Assembly (NCBI GenBank): GCA_035551935.1
Contig: DASZMJ010000485.1
Location: forward strand, 1-8,331
Length of the DNA stretch: 8,331 bases
Direction: 5' to 3'
DNA from: DASZMJ01 sp035551935
Lineage (GTDB): Bacteria; Planctomycetota; Planctomycetia; Isosphaerales; Isosphaeraceae
Shown: positions 1 through 7,605 of the stretch, in pieces
Position numbering within the stretch: the first letter of the stretch is position 1
Layout of the letters: each line of letters begins with the position of its first letter
Program-made: the position numbers and the translations under genes
Notes under the pieces: model-generated
Databases searched by the model: none
Seen by the model: only the letters and a program-made list of their open reading frames with translations
What the model was told of the DNA's origin: nothing

Positions 1-12
1 ACCGATCTTCGT

Positions 13-2262
<2,250 letters not shown>

Positions 2263-2291
2263 GGTAAGCATGCAATCGTGAGAGCAAGTGA

Positions 2292-2331
2292 GCGGAGCCC
2301 GGAGCGGAGGTCGGCGGAGCGGCGTGCGGAG
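2292..2331 (+). repeat. Four GCGGAG hexamers spaced 12, 10 and 12 bp
   Basis: GCGGAG occurs at 2292-2297, 2304-2309, 2314-2319 and 2326-2331. The near-helical-turn spacing puts the copies on roughly the same DNA face. This could be a protein-binding array, or simply low-complexity drift in purine-rich intergenic DNA. No binding protein can be named. Confidence 0.4.
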
Positions 2332-2379
2332 CCGCCGCGAGGATGTACGGGGCGGAGGGTGGAGCGGGAAGGGGTGACG

Positions 2380-2441
2380 TGCAAATATGAATAAAAAAAT
2401 GAACGCATTATAATAACAAATGTTTATTATTCCCTGCAAAT
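2380..2441. other. AT-rich island flanked by TGCAAAT direct repeats, with a 7-bp dyad
   Basis: By hand count only 9 of the 50 bases from 2381 to 2430 are G or C (18%), in a window that is otherwise mostly 55-75% GC. The island is bounded by TGCAAAT at 2380-2386 and 2435-2441. Inside lie a run of seven A (2393-2399), an exact TATAAT (2409-2414; the opposite strand also reads TATAAT over 2407-2412), and a perfect inverted repeat ATAATAA (2410-2416) / TTATTAT (2424-2430) with a 7-nt loop. It may be an upstream promoter element or a binding site for an AT-preferring protein. I see no match to known origin or attachment-site motifs. Confidence 0.6.
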
Positions 2442-2450
2442 CTCGGTACG

Positions 2451-2461
2451 CGAACCGGCCG
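2451..2461 (+). repeat. CGAACCGGCCG direct repeat, left copy
   Basis: This 11-mer recurs exactly at 3428-3438, so the two copies bracket the two-gene unit 2592-3410. Eleven-base GC-rich matches arise by chance in such DNA, so a role as an insertion scar or operator is only a possibility. Confidence 0.35.
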
Positions 2462-2524
2462 AAGGGACGTGCCACCCGCTGCGAATAAATGAGGTTGCCC
2501 TGGAGGAAAGCCGGCGCCTTGGCC

Positions 2525-2530
2525 TAGGAT
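2525..2530 (+). promoter_or_regulatory. Candidate -10 element TAGGAT for the MazF-like pair
   Basis: TAGGAT lies 61 nt before the start at 2592. The 8-mer CTAGGATA (2524-2531) is repeated exactly at 4487-4494, also in a gap before a gene. No good -35 box stands 17 bp upstream; TTGCCC at 2495-2500 is 24 bp away. Support comes from position and recurrence only. Confidence 0.35.
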
Positions 2531-2579
2531 AGAGGCAGGACCGCCGATTCCCTGGAGCACCGGGACGAGCGGGCGCATC

Positions 2580-2583
2580 GGAG
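2580..2583 (+). promoter_or_regulatory. Ribosome binding site GGAG for the gene at 2592
   Basis: GGAG sits 8 nt before ATG2592. It favours this start over the ATG at 2599, which lies in another frame with arginine/serine-rich translation typical of a shadow. Confidence 0.5.
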
Positions 2584-2591
2584 CCGACTTC

Positions 2592-3029
2592 ATGAGGAAT
2601 GCCGAGCGGGTCCTCGCGGCCTACGCGGAGGCCGAGCCGTGGCGGGAAGACCACGACGCGGCGGGGCGGTGCTTCGAGCTGGAGGAGGTTGTCGCGGTCG
2701 GCAACCTGGCCTTTCAGCTCATCGTCTCGATCGATGCGGCGTGGCAAGGCCGCGTCGCGGCGGGGCTCGTCCCGTATCGGGACGAGGACGATCGGAGGAT
2801 CGGCGAGCTTCACAGGATGTGGGTCGAGGCCTCGGAGCGGAGGCTCGGCGAGATCGAGGCCCTGGGTCGCGAGGGCTTCGAGGTGCAGGGGGCCGAAGAG
2901 TTCCTCATCCATTTGGATGAGGCCAGGAGCCTCATCGAGTCTCGCGCCCTGGAGGCGCAGATGCGGCCGATCGAGGAGGTCTTGCCGCTGGCCCGGGGGA
3001 ATCCGCGTCCCGAGCGGTACGGCGCCTGA
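2592..3029 (+). CDS. Hypothetical acidic helical protein, candidate antitoxin of the MazF-like gene
   Basis: I do not recognise this 145-residue protein. It contains 30 Asp/Glu against 18 Arg and no lysine at all, giving a net charge near -12. Alternating charged and hydrophobic residues suggest several amphipathic helices (about 28-58, 64-92, 100-131) and a short Pro/Arg tail. There is no signal peptide, membrane segment, helix-turn-helix or AbrB/RHH-type DNA-binding motif I can identify. GGAG 8 nt upstream supports the ATG at 2592. It is followed 21 nt later by a basic MazF-like protein, and this gene order, spacing and opposite charge are the usual signs of an antitoxin-toxin pair. That role is inference from context; it could equally be an unrelated cytoplasmic protein sharing an operon. 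That it is a real gene is supported by balanced amino-acid use and the RBS. Confidence 0.72.
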   Translation: MRNAERVLAAYAEAEPWREDHDAAGRCFELEEVVAVGNLAFQLIVSIDAAWQGRVAAGLVPYRDEDDRRIGELHRMWVEASERRLGEIEALGREGFEVQGAEEFLIHLDEARSLIESRALEAQMRPIEEVLPLARGNPRPERYGA

Positions 3030-3050
3030 GCGCGCGTCCGGAGTCGCGCC

Positions 3051-3410
3051 ATGTCGGCGATCAGTCCGGGGCGGATCGTCTGGGCCGTGGCGCCGAGCGG
3101 CCGGGGCGAGGGCAAGACGCGGCCGCTGATCATCGCGACCCGCCGCGTCGACTACCTCAAAGGCTCCAGGGTCGCGGCCATCGGCTGCTCGACCGACTTC
3201 GTCGAGCCGCTGACGCCGACCGAGATCCTCTTGCCCTTCCACCCGGAGGGCCGGATCGTCACGGGGTTGAGGCACCCGACCGTCGCCGTCTGCGACTGGA
3301 TCGAGCAGTTCCCGCCGGGGACGACGTTCCAGACGGGCGGGATGGTGCCCAAAGCCCTGCTCCGGACCATCTTCGCAGCCGCCGGCATCATCGTCCCCCC
3401 CGAGCGTTGA
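3051..3410 (+). CDS. MazF/PemK-like protein, putative endoribonuclease toxin
   Basis: This 119-residue protein has the size and layout of MazF/PemK toxins, small beta-barrel endoribonucleases that cut mRNA. It opens with GRIVWA (7-12), a short basic loop and KTRPLIIAT (22-30), matching the family pattern of a G-x-I-V-W strand, a flexible loop and a K/R-R-P-x-x-I/V strand. Further on come LPFHPEG (61-67) and TGLRHPTVAVCDW (71-83), like the family's later strands, and a final helix after MVPKALL. Net charge is about +4, fitting RNA binding and pairing with the acidic upstream protein. GGAG about 10 nt before ATG3051 supports the start. R24 is the likely active-site arginine by analogy. Divergence from textbook MazF is considerable, so toxicity is not certain; a non-toxic PemK-fold protein is the alternative. 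Confidence 0.68.
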   Translation: MSAISPGRIVWAVAPSGRGEGKTRPLIIATRRVDYLKGSRVAAIGCSTDFVEPLTPTEILLPFHPEGRIVTGLRHPTVAVCDWIEQFPPGTTFQTGGMVPKALLRTIFAAAGIIVPPER

Positions 3411-3414
3411 GAAG

Positions 3415-3438
3415 CGAACCGGCGTCACGAACCGGCCG
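3415..3438 (+). repeat. CGAACCGG tandem pair and right copy of CGAACCGGCCG
   Basis: CGAACCGG occurs at 3415-3422 and 3428-3435, starts 13 bp apart. The second copy extends to CGAACCGGCCG (3428-3438), identical to 2451-2461 on the other side of the two-gene unit. A binding site upstream of the next gene or a boundary scar are both possible; neither is shown. Confidence 0.35.
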
Positions 3439-3465
3439 CTTGGTCCGTTGTCCTTGACGACCGGG

Positions 3466-3471
3466 TAGAAT
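3466..3471 (+). promoter_or_regulatory. Candidate -10 element TAGAAT directly before the nuclease gene
   Basis: TAGAAT ends 6 nt before the GTG at 3478, so transcription from it would begin at about that codon. Upstream TTG-containing hexamers (TTGGTC 3440-3445, 20 bp away; TTGACG 3454-3459, 6 bp away) are poorly spaced. If used, either the mRNA is leaderless or translation starts further in, at ATG3490 or ATG3526. Confidence 0.35.
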
Positions 3472-3477
3472 CTGGGC

Positions 3478-4314
3478 GTGGAACAGGGAATGCCGAGGGA
3501 ATGCCTGGGACCGCAATGCGCCGCGATGGTGCTGGAATGGCTCCGCGCGCGGATGGCGGAGGGGGAACAGGCGGGCGGCGAAGGGCCGGCGAGGCAGGGG
3601 AGCCTGTTCGCCTCGGCGCCGTATCGCGAGGATGCGCCGGCGATCGCGGGCGCCGCGGAGTGGGCCGGGGCGATCGAGCACCTGGAGTACGCGATCTTCC
3701 GACGCTACGAGAACCAACTGACGAGGGCCGAGCGGGCGCGGCTGGACAACACGATCCAGAACGTGTTGTTCAAGGCCGAGCGGTACGCGAGCCGGCTCGA
3801 GGCCGGCCCGGCGAGGGAACGGGCCGAGGCCGAATTGCAGGCGCTGCGCGCGAAGGTCCTCGGGGCCCGCGAGCTCGCCGAGAAGCTCCGCGGCCAGGCG
3901 CGGCGGGCGGACCTGAAGCTGGCGCAGCTCGACTCGCTGACCCCCGAGGGGTTCGAGGAGTTCGTCGCCGAGTTGTTCGAGGCGTTGGGGTTCGAGGTCG
4001 AGGTCGTCGGCGGCACGGGGGACGAGGGGATCGACCTGCGCGTCCGGCGCCAGGGGCTCCTGGGCGTGGTCCAGTGCAAGTACAAGAAGCAGGGGGTCGT
4101 CGGCTCGCCCGAGGTCCAGAAGTTCCTCGGCACCGTCCACCACACCCGGAGCCACAAGGGGTTCTTCGTCACCACCCGAACCTTCACGCTCGCCGCCGAA
4201 CGGTTCGCCGCCGACCACCCCATCGAGCTCGTCGACGGCCCCCGGCTCGTCGAGATGGTCCGCGAGGCCCTGGGCCCCGGCGTCCGTCGCGAGCCCGAGC
4301 CCGCCTGGTTCTGA
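3478..4314 (+). CDS. Mrr-type restriction endonuclease domain protein with coiled-coil N-terminus
   Basis: The C-terminal half (about residues 152-265) is an Mrr_cat-like PD-(D/E)XK nuclease fold: TPEGFEEFVAELF helix (E160/E161), a GFEVEVVGGTGDEGID segment with D186, then QCKYKK with the Q199-x-K201 signature, and a later strand GFFVTT. These are the residues expected to bind metal and cut DNA; Mrr relatives act on methylated or foreign DNA. Residues about 55-150 are charged and Leu/Ala-rich and look like a long coiled coil; no membrane segment is seen. The span given starts at GTG3478; ATG3490 and ATG3526 (M17, beginning MVLEWLRARM) are credible shorter starts because no clear Shine-Dalgarno precedes GTG3478. 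No methyltransferase or helicase partner lies within the window, so it stands alone or acts with neighbours. It follows the MazF-like pair, suggesting a small defence cluster. Confidence 0.85.
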   Translation: MEQGMPRECLGPQCAAMVLEWLRARMAEGEQAGGEGPARQGSLFASAPYREDAPAIAGAAEWAGAIEHLEYAIFRRYENQLTRAERARLDNTIQNVLFKAERYASRLEAGPARERAEAELQALRAKVLGARELAEKLRGQARRADLKLAQLDSLTPEGFEEFVAELFEALGFEVEVVGGTGDEGIDLRVRRQGLLGVVQCKYKKQGVVGSPEVQKFLGTVHHTRSHKGFFVTTRTFTLAAERFAADHPIELVDGPRLVEMVREALGPGVRREPEPAWF

Positions 4315-4316
4315 GC

Positions 4317-4348
4317 CGCCCCTGCCCACGAGGCGAGCAGCTTTTTTT
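4317..4348 (+). terminator. Weak candidate terminator after the nuclease gene
   Basis: CGCC (4317-4320) can pair with GGCG (4332-4335) over an 11-nt loop, and seven T follow at 4342-4348. The stem is short and the T-run begins 6 nt after it, so efficiency is doubtful. Position directly after the TGA is the main support. Confidence 0.25.
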
Positions 4349-4540
4349 GCTTGCCTTGGATCGAGAGCACGCGAAAATAAGCGTGTCACCCTCGTCCGGC
4401 AGCGGCCACGACGGCCCTTCGACATCGCGGCGCAAGCGATCACCAGACTTTCACCGATCTTGGCCCCACAGTTGCACGATCCCGAGCTAGGATACCGGAA
4501 AGCGACCGCGACGATGACCCGCGGAGACCGCGTGAGACGC

Positions 4541-4569
4541 TTGACTGGGCGGTGGGGCGCGGCTAGGTT
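4541..4569 (+). promoter_or_regulatory. Sigma-70-like promoter TTGACT-17 bp-TAGGTT
   Basis: TTGACT (4541-4546) matches five of six bases of the -35 consensus. It is followed after exactly 17 bp by TAGGTT (4564-4569) as a -10, preceded by CTAGG as in the other -10-like motifs of the window. Transcription would start near 4576, leaving a leader of about 50 nt before ATG4628. It probably also serves the PPC decarboxylase gene downstream. Confidence 0.6.
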
Positions 4570-4613
4570 GGGACATGCCCGGGAGGACCTCGGCACCCGT
4601 CTCCTGCCCAGCC

Positions 4614-4620
4614 AAGGAGG
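4614..4620 (+). promoter_or_regulatory. Strong Shine-Dalgarno AAGGAGG
   Basis: AAGGAGG ends 7 nt before ATG4628, an ideal match and spacing and the best ribosome binding site in the window. It fixes the start of the small gene and argues that this gene is truly translated. Confidence 0.8.
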
Positions 4621-4627
4621 GTCCTGA

Positions 4628-4867
4628 ATGGCCACCTGCGAACACGACACGTCGATCGAGGCCCTGGAATTACCCCGCGAGTTCGAGGACCTGGAGGGCC
4701 TGCTCCAGGCCGACCTCCGCGCCGTCGTCGCCATGCTGAGCGAGCGGGCGCACGAACGACTCCTGCTCTCGCGACGCGAGTATCAACAGCTCCAGGTCCG
4801 GCTCTGGAACGGCCTGGCCGGCGCCCTCAACGAGGCCGTCGAGCCGCTCTCGGCCGATCGCCGCTGA
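4628..4867 (+). CDS. Small orphan protein, 79 residues, strongly expressed signals
   Basis: I do not recognise this protein. It is short, probably all-helical and cytoplasmic, with no signal peptide or membrane segment. The stretch from about residue 18 to 75 is rich in Leu, Glu and Arg with spacing that suggests two or three amphipathic helices, so it may form a helical bundle or bind a partner. Evidence that it is real is unusually good for its size: a well-spaced TTGACT/TAGGTT promoter about 50 nt upstream and AAGGAGG 7 nt before the ATG. The PPC decarboxylase gene starts 74 nt after its stop on the same strand without a visible terminator between, so the two are probably co-transcribed. 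A link to CoA synthesis is only guilt by association. Confidence 0.75.
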   Translation: MATCEHDTSIEALELPREFEDLEGLLQADLRAVVAMLSERAHERLLLSRREYQQLQVRLWNGLAGALNEAVEPLSADRR

Positions 4868-4941
4868 AGGCCGGCCCACTCCCTGCCTTCCTTCCTTCGC
4901 CATCGCCGTGCCACCCATCCGCCCCGAATCGAGCCGTGACG

Positions 4942-5592
4942 ATGCGACAAATCGTCCTGGGAGTGACCGGGTCGGTGGCCGCGACGCGCACGCCGGCGCT
5001 CTTCGAGGCCCTCCGCGCCGCGGGGCACGAGGTCCGCGTCGTCGCGACCGGGCCGTCCCTCTACTTCTTCGACCCGGCCGACCTCCCCGCCGGGGCCCTC
5101 TTCCGCGACGCCGACGAGTGGCCCGGCGACCGTTACCGTCGCGGCGACGACGTGCCGCACATCGAGTTCCGGCGCTGGGCCGACGTGCTCGTGGTCGCCC
5201 CGCTCGACGCCAACACGCTCGCCAAGTTCGCGCTGGGGATCTCCGACAACTTCCTGACCTGCCTCTTCCGCGCCTGGGACTTCGGCCGGCCCGTCGTGCT
5301 CGCCCCGGCGATGAACACGTTGATGTGGGAGAGCCCCGTCACCCTCCGCCACCTCCGCCAGCTCCTCGACGACCGCGCCGACGCCCCCGTCGATCCCCCC
5401 TGGGCCCTCGCCGACGCCGCCGACGTCTTCGCCCGCCACGCCCCCCGGCTCGTCCTCGTCCCGCCCCAGAGCAAGCGCCTCGCCTGCGGCGACGTCGGCC
5501 TCGGCGCCATGGCCGAGGTCCCCGCGATCGCCGAGGCCGTCCGGCGGACGCTGGACGGCGAGAGAAACGAGGGAGGATTCGATCTGATCTGA
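4942..5592 (+). CDS. coaC: Phosphopantothenoylcysteine decarboxylase, monofunctional eukaryotic (HAL3/PPCDC) type
   Basis: This flavoprotein decarboxylates 4'-phosphopantothenoylcysteine to 4'-phosphopantetheine in coenzyme A synthesis. Motifs of the HFCD family, numbered from ATG4942, are GVTGSVAA at the N-terminus (FMN phosphate binding), PHIEFRRWADVLVVAPL with catalytic H73, PAMNTLMW with N125, and the flap ACGDVGLGAMAE with C182. At about 216 residues it lacks the synthetase (CoaB) half of the usual bacterial CoaBC fusion. DADEW before the histidine, RRWAD, LTCLFRAWD and CGDxGLGAMAE recall human PPCDC and plant HAL3a more than bacterial CoaBC, judged from memory of those sequences. GTG4936 is an alternative start two codons earlier; the ATG is preferred because it begins MRQIVLGVTGS and has GAG 8 nt upstream. 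It follows the 79-residue gene and converges tail to tail with the membrane-protein gene. CoaB must be encoded elsewhere. Confidence 0.92.
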   Translation: MRQIVLGVTGSVAATRTPALFEALRAAGHEVRVVATGPSLYFFDPADLPAGALFRDADEWPGDRYRRGDDVPHIEFRRWADVLVVAPLDANTLAKFALGISDNFLTCLFRAWDFGRPVVLAPAMNTLMWESPVTLRHLRQLLDDRADAPVDPPWALADAADVFARHAPRLVLVPPQSKRLACGDVGLGAMAEVPAIAEAVRRTLDGERNEGGFDLI

Positions 5593-5618
5593 AAATTCAA
5601 ATTCGTTCAATTCTCTCG
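5559..5618. terminator. Inverted repeat across the convergent gene ends, possible bidirectional terminator
   Basis: CGAGAGAA (5559-5566) pairs perfectly with TTCTCTCG (5611-5618). The stem can continue with ACGA (5567-5570) to TCGT (5603-5606) after a 4-nt bulge. It spans the last codons of both converging genes, whose stops are only 14 nt apart. The loop is long and AT-rich and there is no classic T-tract, so termination is plausible but weakly supported. Confidence 0.35.
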
Positions 5619-7544
5619 ATCTGGGCGCCCGGCCGCGGCCTCCAGGTCGATCATGATGGCGTCGTCGTCCTCGTAGAGCGGGCGGGCACGCGCGGCGAGG
5701 GGGCGCAGCAGCTCGTACAGGCGAACCCGGTTCTGGAAGATCGTGAGGATCCAGTACTCATTGCCCCAGATCGCCCGGCTCTCGGGGGTGGACTGGCTGT
5801 CGATCCACACCGTCATCCTCTCGGGGGTGGGGCAGGCGACGTATCGGATGCCCGCCGATCGCAGGTGATCGGCGAGCTGGTCGGGCGTGCCCGACAAGGG
5901 GATGCCGGGGGGCGGGCTGACCGACCCGATGTTGTCGGCGTAGAAGACGTCGTTGCGGGCCAGGTCGAAGGACGCCGGCCAGGGTACGACGCAGAAGAAC
6001 CGGGTCCCCTCGGGGATCGAGGCCTGGAGCCGCCGATACCGGTCGATCGTCCCCGCGGGGAACCGCGCCCGGCCGGCGAGCCCGTCGGCGACGGAACGGG
6101 GCAGGTCGCGGGAGCGGCGGATGGCCCCGGCCCCGTAATGAAGGATGAACGCCGCGAGGATCAGGTAGATGGTGGCCCGGAGGTATCGCCACCGCCCCGA
6201 CGTCGGCAGCCATCGGAGCGCCGCGGCATAGGCGAGGATCGTCGCGAACGCGGCATACGCGTAGAAATAGCGCCACAGGTCGCGGGGTGGGAACATCGCG
6301 CCGTAGAGGGCGATGCACGCCAGGCTCGCCGCGAGCCCGGCCAGCAAGGCGGCGCGTTCCCCGGCGGCCGTCCGGCGTCGGAAGACGCCGACGCTCGCCG
6401 CGGCGGCCCCGATCAGCAGCACGAGGATCTTCGCCGTCGGCACGACCTCGGTGAGGATCTTCCGCGCCGCGACGCCGGGGGAGAGCCCGGCCCGATGGGG
6501 GATCGAGACGAGGGTATGCCGGCGAAAGCCCTCCCCGAGGAGGGGGTAGAGCGGCGTCCCCGCGGACCGATAGGAGCAGGCCATCCAGGGGGCGATCATC
6601 GCGAGGGCGAGCACGCCCGCCAGGGCCCCGCGCGCCAGGGGGCTGAGCTGGCGCGTCAGCAACGCGAGGAGGATCGCCCAGAGGACGACCAGCAGGACGC
6701 CGCCGGGGATGAGCGTCATCTTGAGCGTCAGCAGGGCCGCGAGCGGCAGCGCGACGCCGACCGCGTGACGCCCGGGCGACGCCGCCCGGGGTCGGCCCAG
6801 GATCCGCGCCAGCGCCGCCAGGAGCACGACGGGCATCGCCACCGCCGAGGCGTTGAGCGACTGGGTCGGATAGGTCGCGAAGGCCACGGCCAGCGCCGAT
6901 CGGGTCGGCGGCGCCAGGCGCCGCATCGAGAAGATCATCACCCCCATCGCCAGGTAGGCCAGGCCGGGGTCGACGAGGTGGATGTACTCGATCGGCAGGA
7001 CGGCGAGCACCAGGGCCTGGAGGAACGACTCGCCGCCGAGCGCCGACACGGTGAGCCGGTCGCAGAACGGGTCGATGCCCATGGTCCCGCGCTCGATCAT
7101 CCGGACCGGGAAGAGGGTGTACGCGCCGTCATCGGTCCCGGCGTCGTCGCACGTGATGGCGTGCGACCACTGCACGCCGGACGACCTGGGCGGCTCGTTG
7201 AGGCACATCCAGTTGACGTAGCCGAGCAGCAGCGCGAGCGCCGTCAGGAGCTCCCACGACCGGAGCCGGGCGGCCGCCCCGGCGGCCCGCCGCCAGCCCC
7301 CCAGGCCGACCCAGGCGACTACGCCGGCGACGACCAGGGCGACGAGCACGGCCGCGGAGATCGCCCGCAGGACGTTGAGCGCGCCGCCGACGACGATCAG
7401 CAGCGACACCCCCCAGGCGATCGCCAGGCCCCCGTCGGCCCGCCGCCATCGCAGCGCCCGGGCCACGAGCTCGCCGTGGCCGGCGAAGCTCGCCAGCAGG
7501 ACGAAACCCCAGAGGAAGGCGCCCACGTACGTCAGCCAGGCCAT
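5607..7544 (-). CDS. Polytopic membrane protein, possible GT-C-type glycosyltransferase
   Basis: This 645-residue protein has about 13 hydrophobic segments (for example 5-21, 39-58, 61-80, 99-113, 173-190, 193-208, 232-249, 261-278, 281-297, 305-322, 372-388, 399-418, 428-446, 456-471) and then a soluble tail of about 170 residues. A long non-membrane loop (about 114-172) carries an acidic cluster, CDD at 132-134 and TDDGAY at 137-142, followed by DPFCDR. Acidic residues in the first large outer loop are typical of GT-C glycosyltransferases that use lipid-linked sugars, so a glycan-transfer role is a reasonable guess but not shown. The soluble tail has RYVACP and ends in an acidic segment. 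ATG7544 is supported by GGAG 8 nt upstream on this strand. It lies 61 nt downstream of the Deg9-like gene and may share its transcript. Confidence 0.8.
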   Translation of the reverse strand: MAWLTYVGAFLWGFVLLASFAGHGELVARALRWRRADGGLAIAWGVSLLIVVGGALNVLRAISAAVLVALVVAGVVAWVGLGGWRRAAGAAARLRSWELLTALALLLGYVNWMCLNEPPRSSGVQWSHAITCDDAGTDDGAYTLFPVRMIERGTMGIDPFCDRLTVSALGGESFLQALVLAVLPIEYIHLVDPGLAYLAMGVMIFSMRRLAPPTRSALAVAFATYPTQSLNASAVAMPVVLLAALARILGRPRAASPGRHAVGVALPLAALLTLKMTLIPGGVLLVVLWAILLALLTRQLSPLARGALAGVLALAMIAPWMACSYRSAGTPLYPLLGEGFRRHTLVSIPHRAGLSPGVAARKILTEVVPTAKILVLLIGAAAASVGVFRRRTAAGERAALLAGLAASLACIALYGAMFPPRDLWRYFYAYAAFATILAYAAALRWLPTSGRWRYLRATIYLILAAFILHYGAGAIRRSRDLPRSVADGLAGRARFPAGTIDRYRRLQASIPEGTRFFCVVPWPASFDLARNDVFYADNIGSVSPPPGIPLSGTPDQLADHLRSAGIRYVACPTPERMTVWIDSQSTPESRAIWGNEYWILTIFQNRVRLYELLRPLAARARPLYEDDDAIMIDLEAAAGRPDREN

Positions 7545-7605
7545 CCGACGACTCCACGAAGGGGACGTTGCGGTCGGTGCGCGCCGGCGGGTGCGGCCGC
7601 GGCCC

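Larger units (their letters stand above)
2263..2591. other. Non-coding gap between the kinase gene and the MazF-like pair
   Basis: There is no convincing gene in these 329 bases. From left to right they hold a G-rich stretch with four GCGGAG copies, an AT-rich island flanked by TGCAAAT repeats, one copy of CGAACCGGCCG, and a TAGGAT -10-like element shortly before the next gene. I see no strong terminator behind the kinase gene: a GCGGCG/CGCCGC stem (2319-2324 with 2333-2338) has no T-tract after it. Confidence 0.7.
4315..4627. other. Non-coding gap between the nuclease gene and the 79-residue gene
   Basis: These 313 bases hold no convincing gene. They contain a T7 tract near the nuclease stop, a CTAGGATA motif at 4487-4494 (identical to 2524-2531), a good TTGACT/TAGGTT promoter at 4541-4569, and an AAGGAGG ribosome binding site. 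A transcript starting just after 4494 could run about 130 nt before the next gene, but no RNA structure was recognised. Confidence 0.6.

Noticed and set aside
2319..2338. Rho-independent terminator for the kinase gene
   Set aside because: The GCGGCG/CGCCGC stem is only 6 bp and is followed by GAGGATG rather than a T-run.
2380..2441. Replication origin
   Set aside because: The AT-rich patch could suggest an unwinding element, but I found no DnaA-box-like TTATCCACA repeats and no dnaA, dnaN or rep gene in the window.
2427..3428. A 333-codon open frame on the minus strand opposite the MazF-like pair
   Set aside because: It has a low-complexity Arg/Asp/Pro-rich translation with no motifs. The plus-strand genes have RBSs and family-like sequence.
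3501..4490. A 329-codon open frame on the plus strand in another frame of the nuclease gene
   Set aside because: It is Arg/Gly/Pro-rich with no domain signature; the Mrr motifs are in the other frame.
3388..4734. A 448-codon open frame on the minus strand opposite the nuclease gene
   Set aside because: It is antisense to the Mrr-type gene and runs across the promoter region of the next gene. Its composition is that of a shadow.
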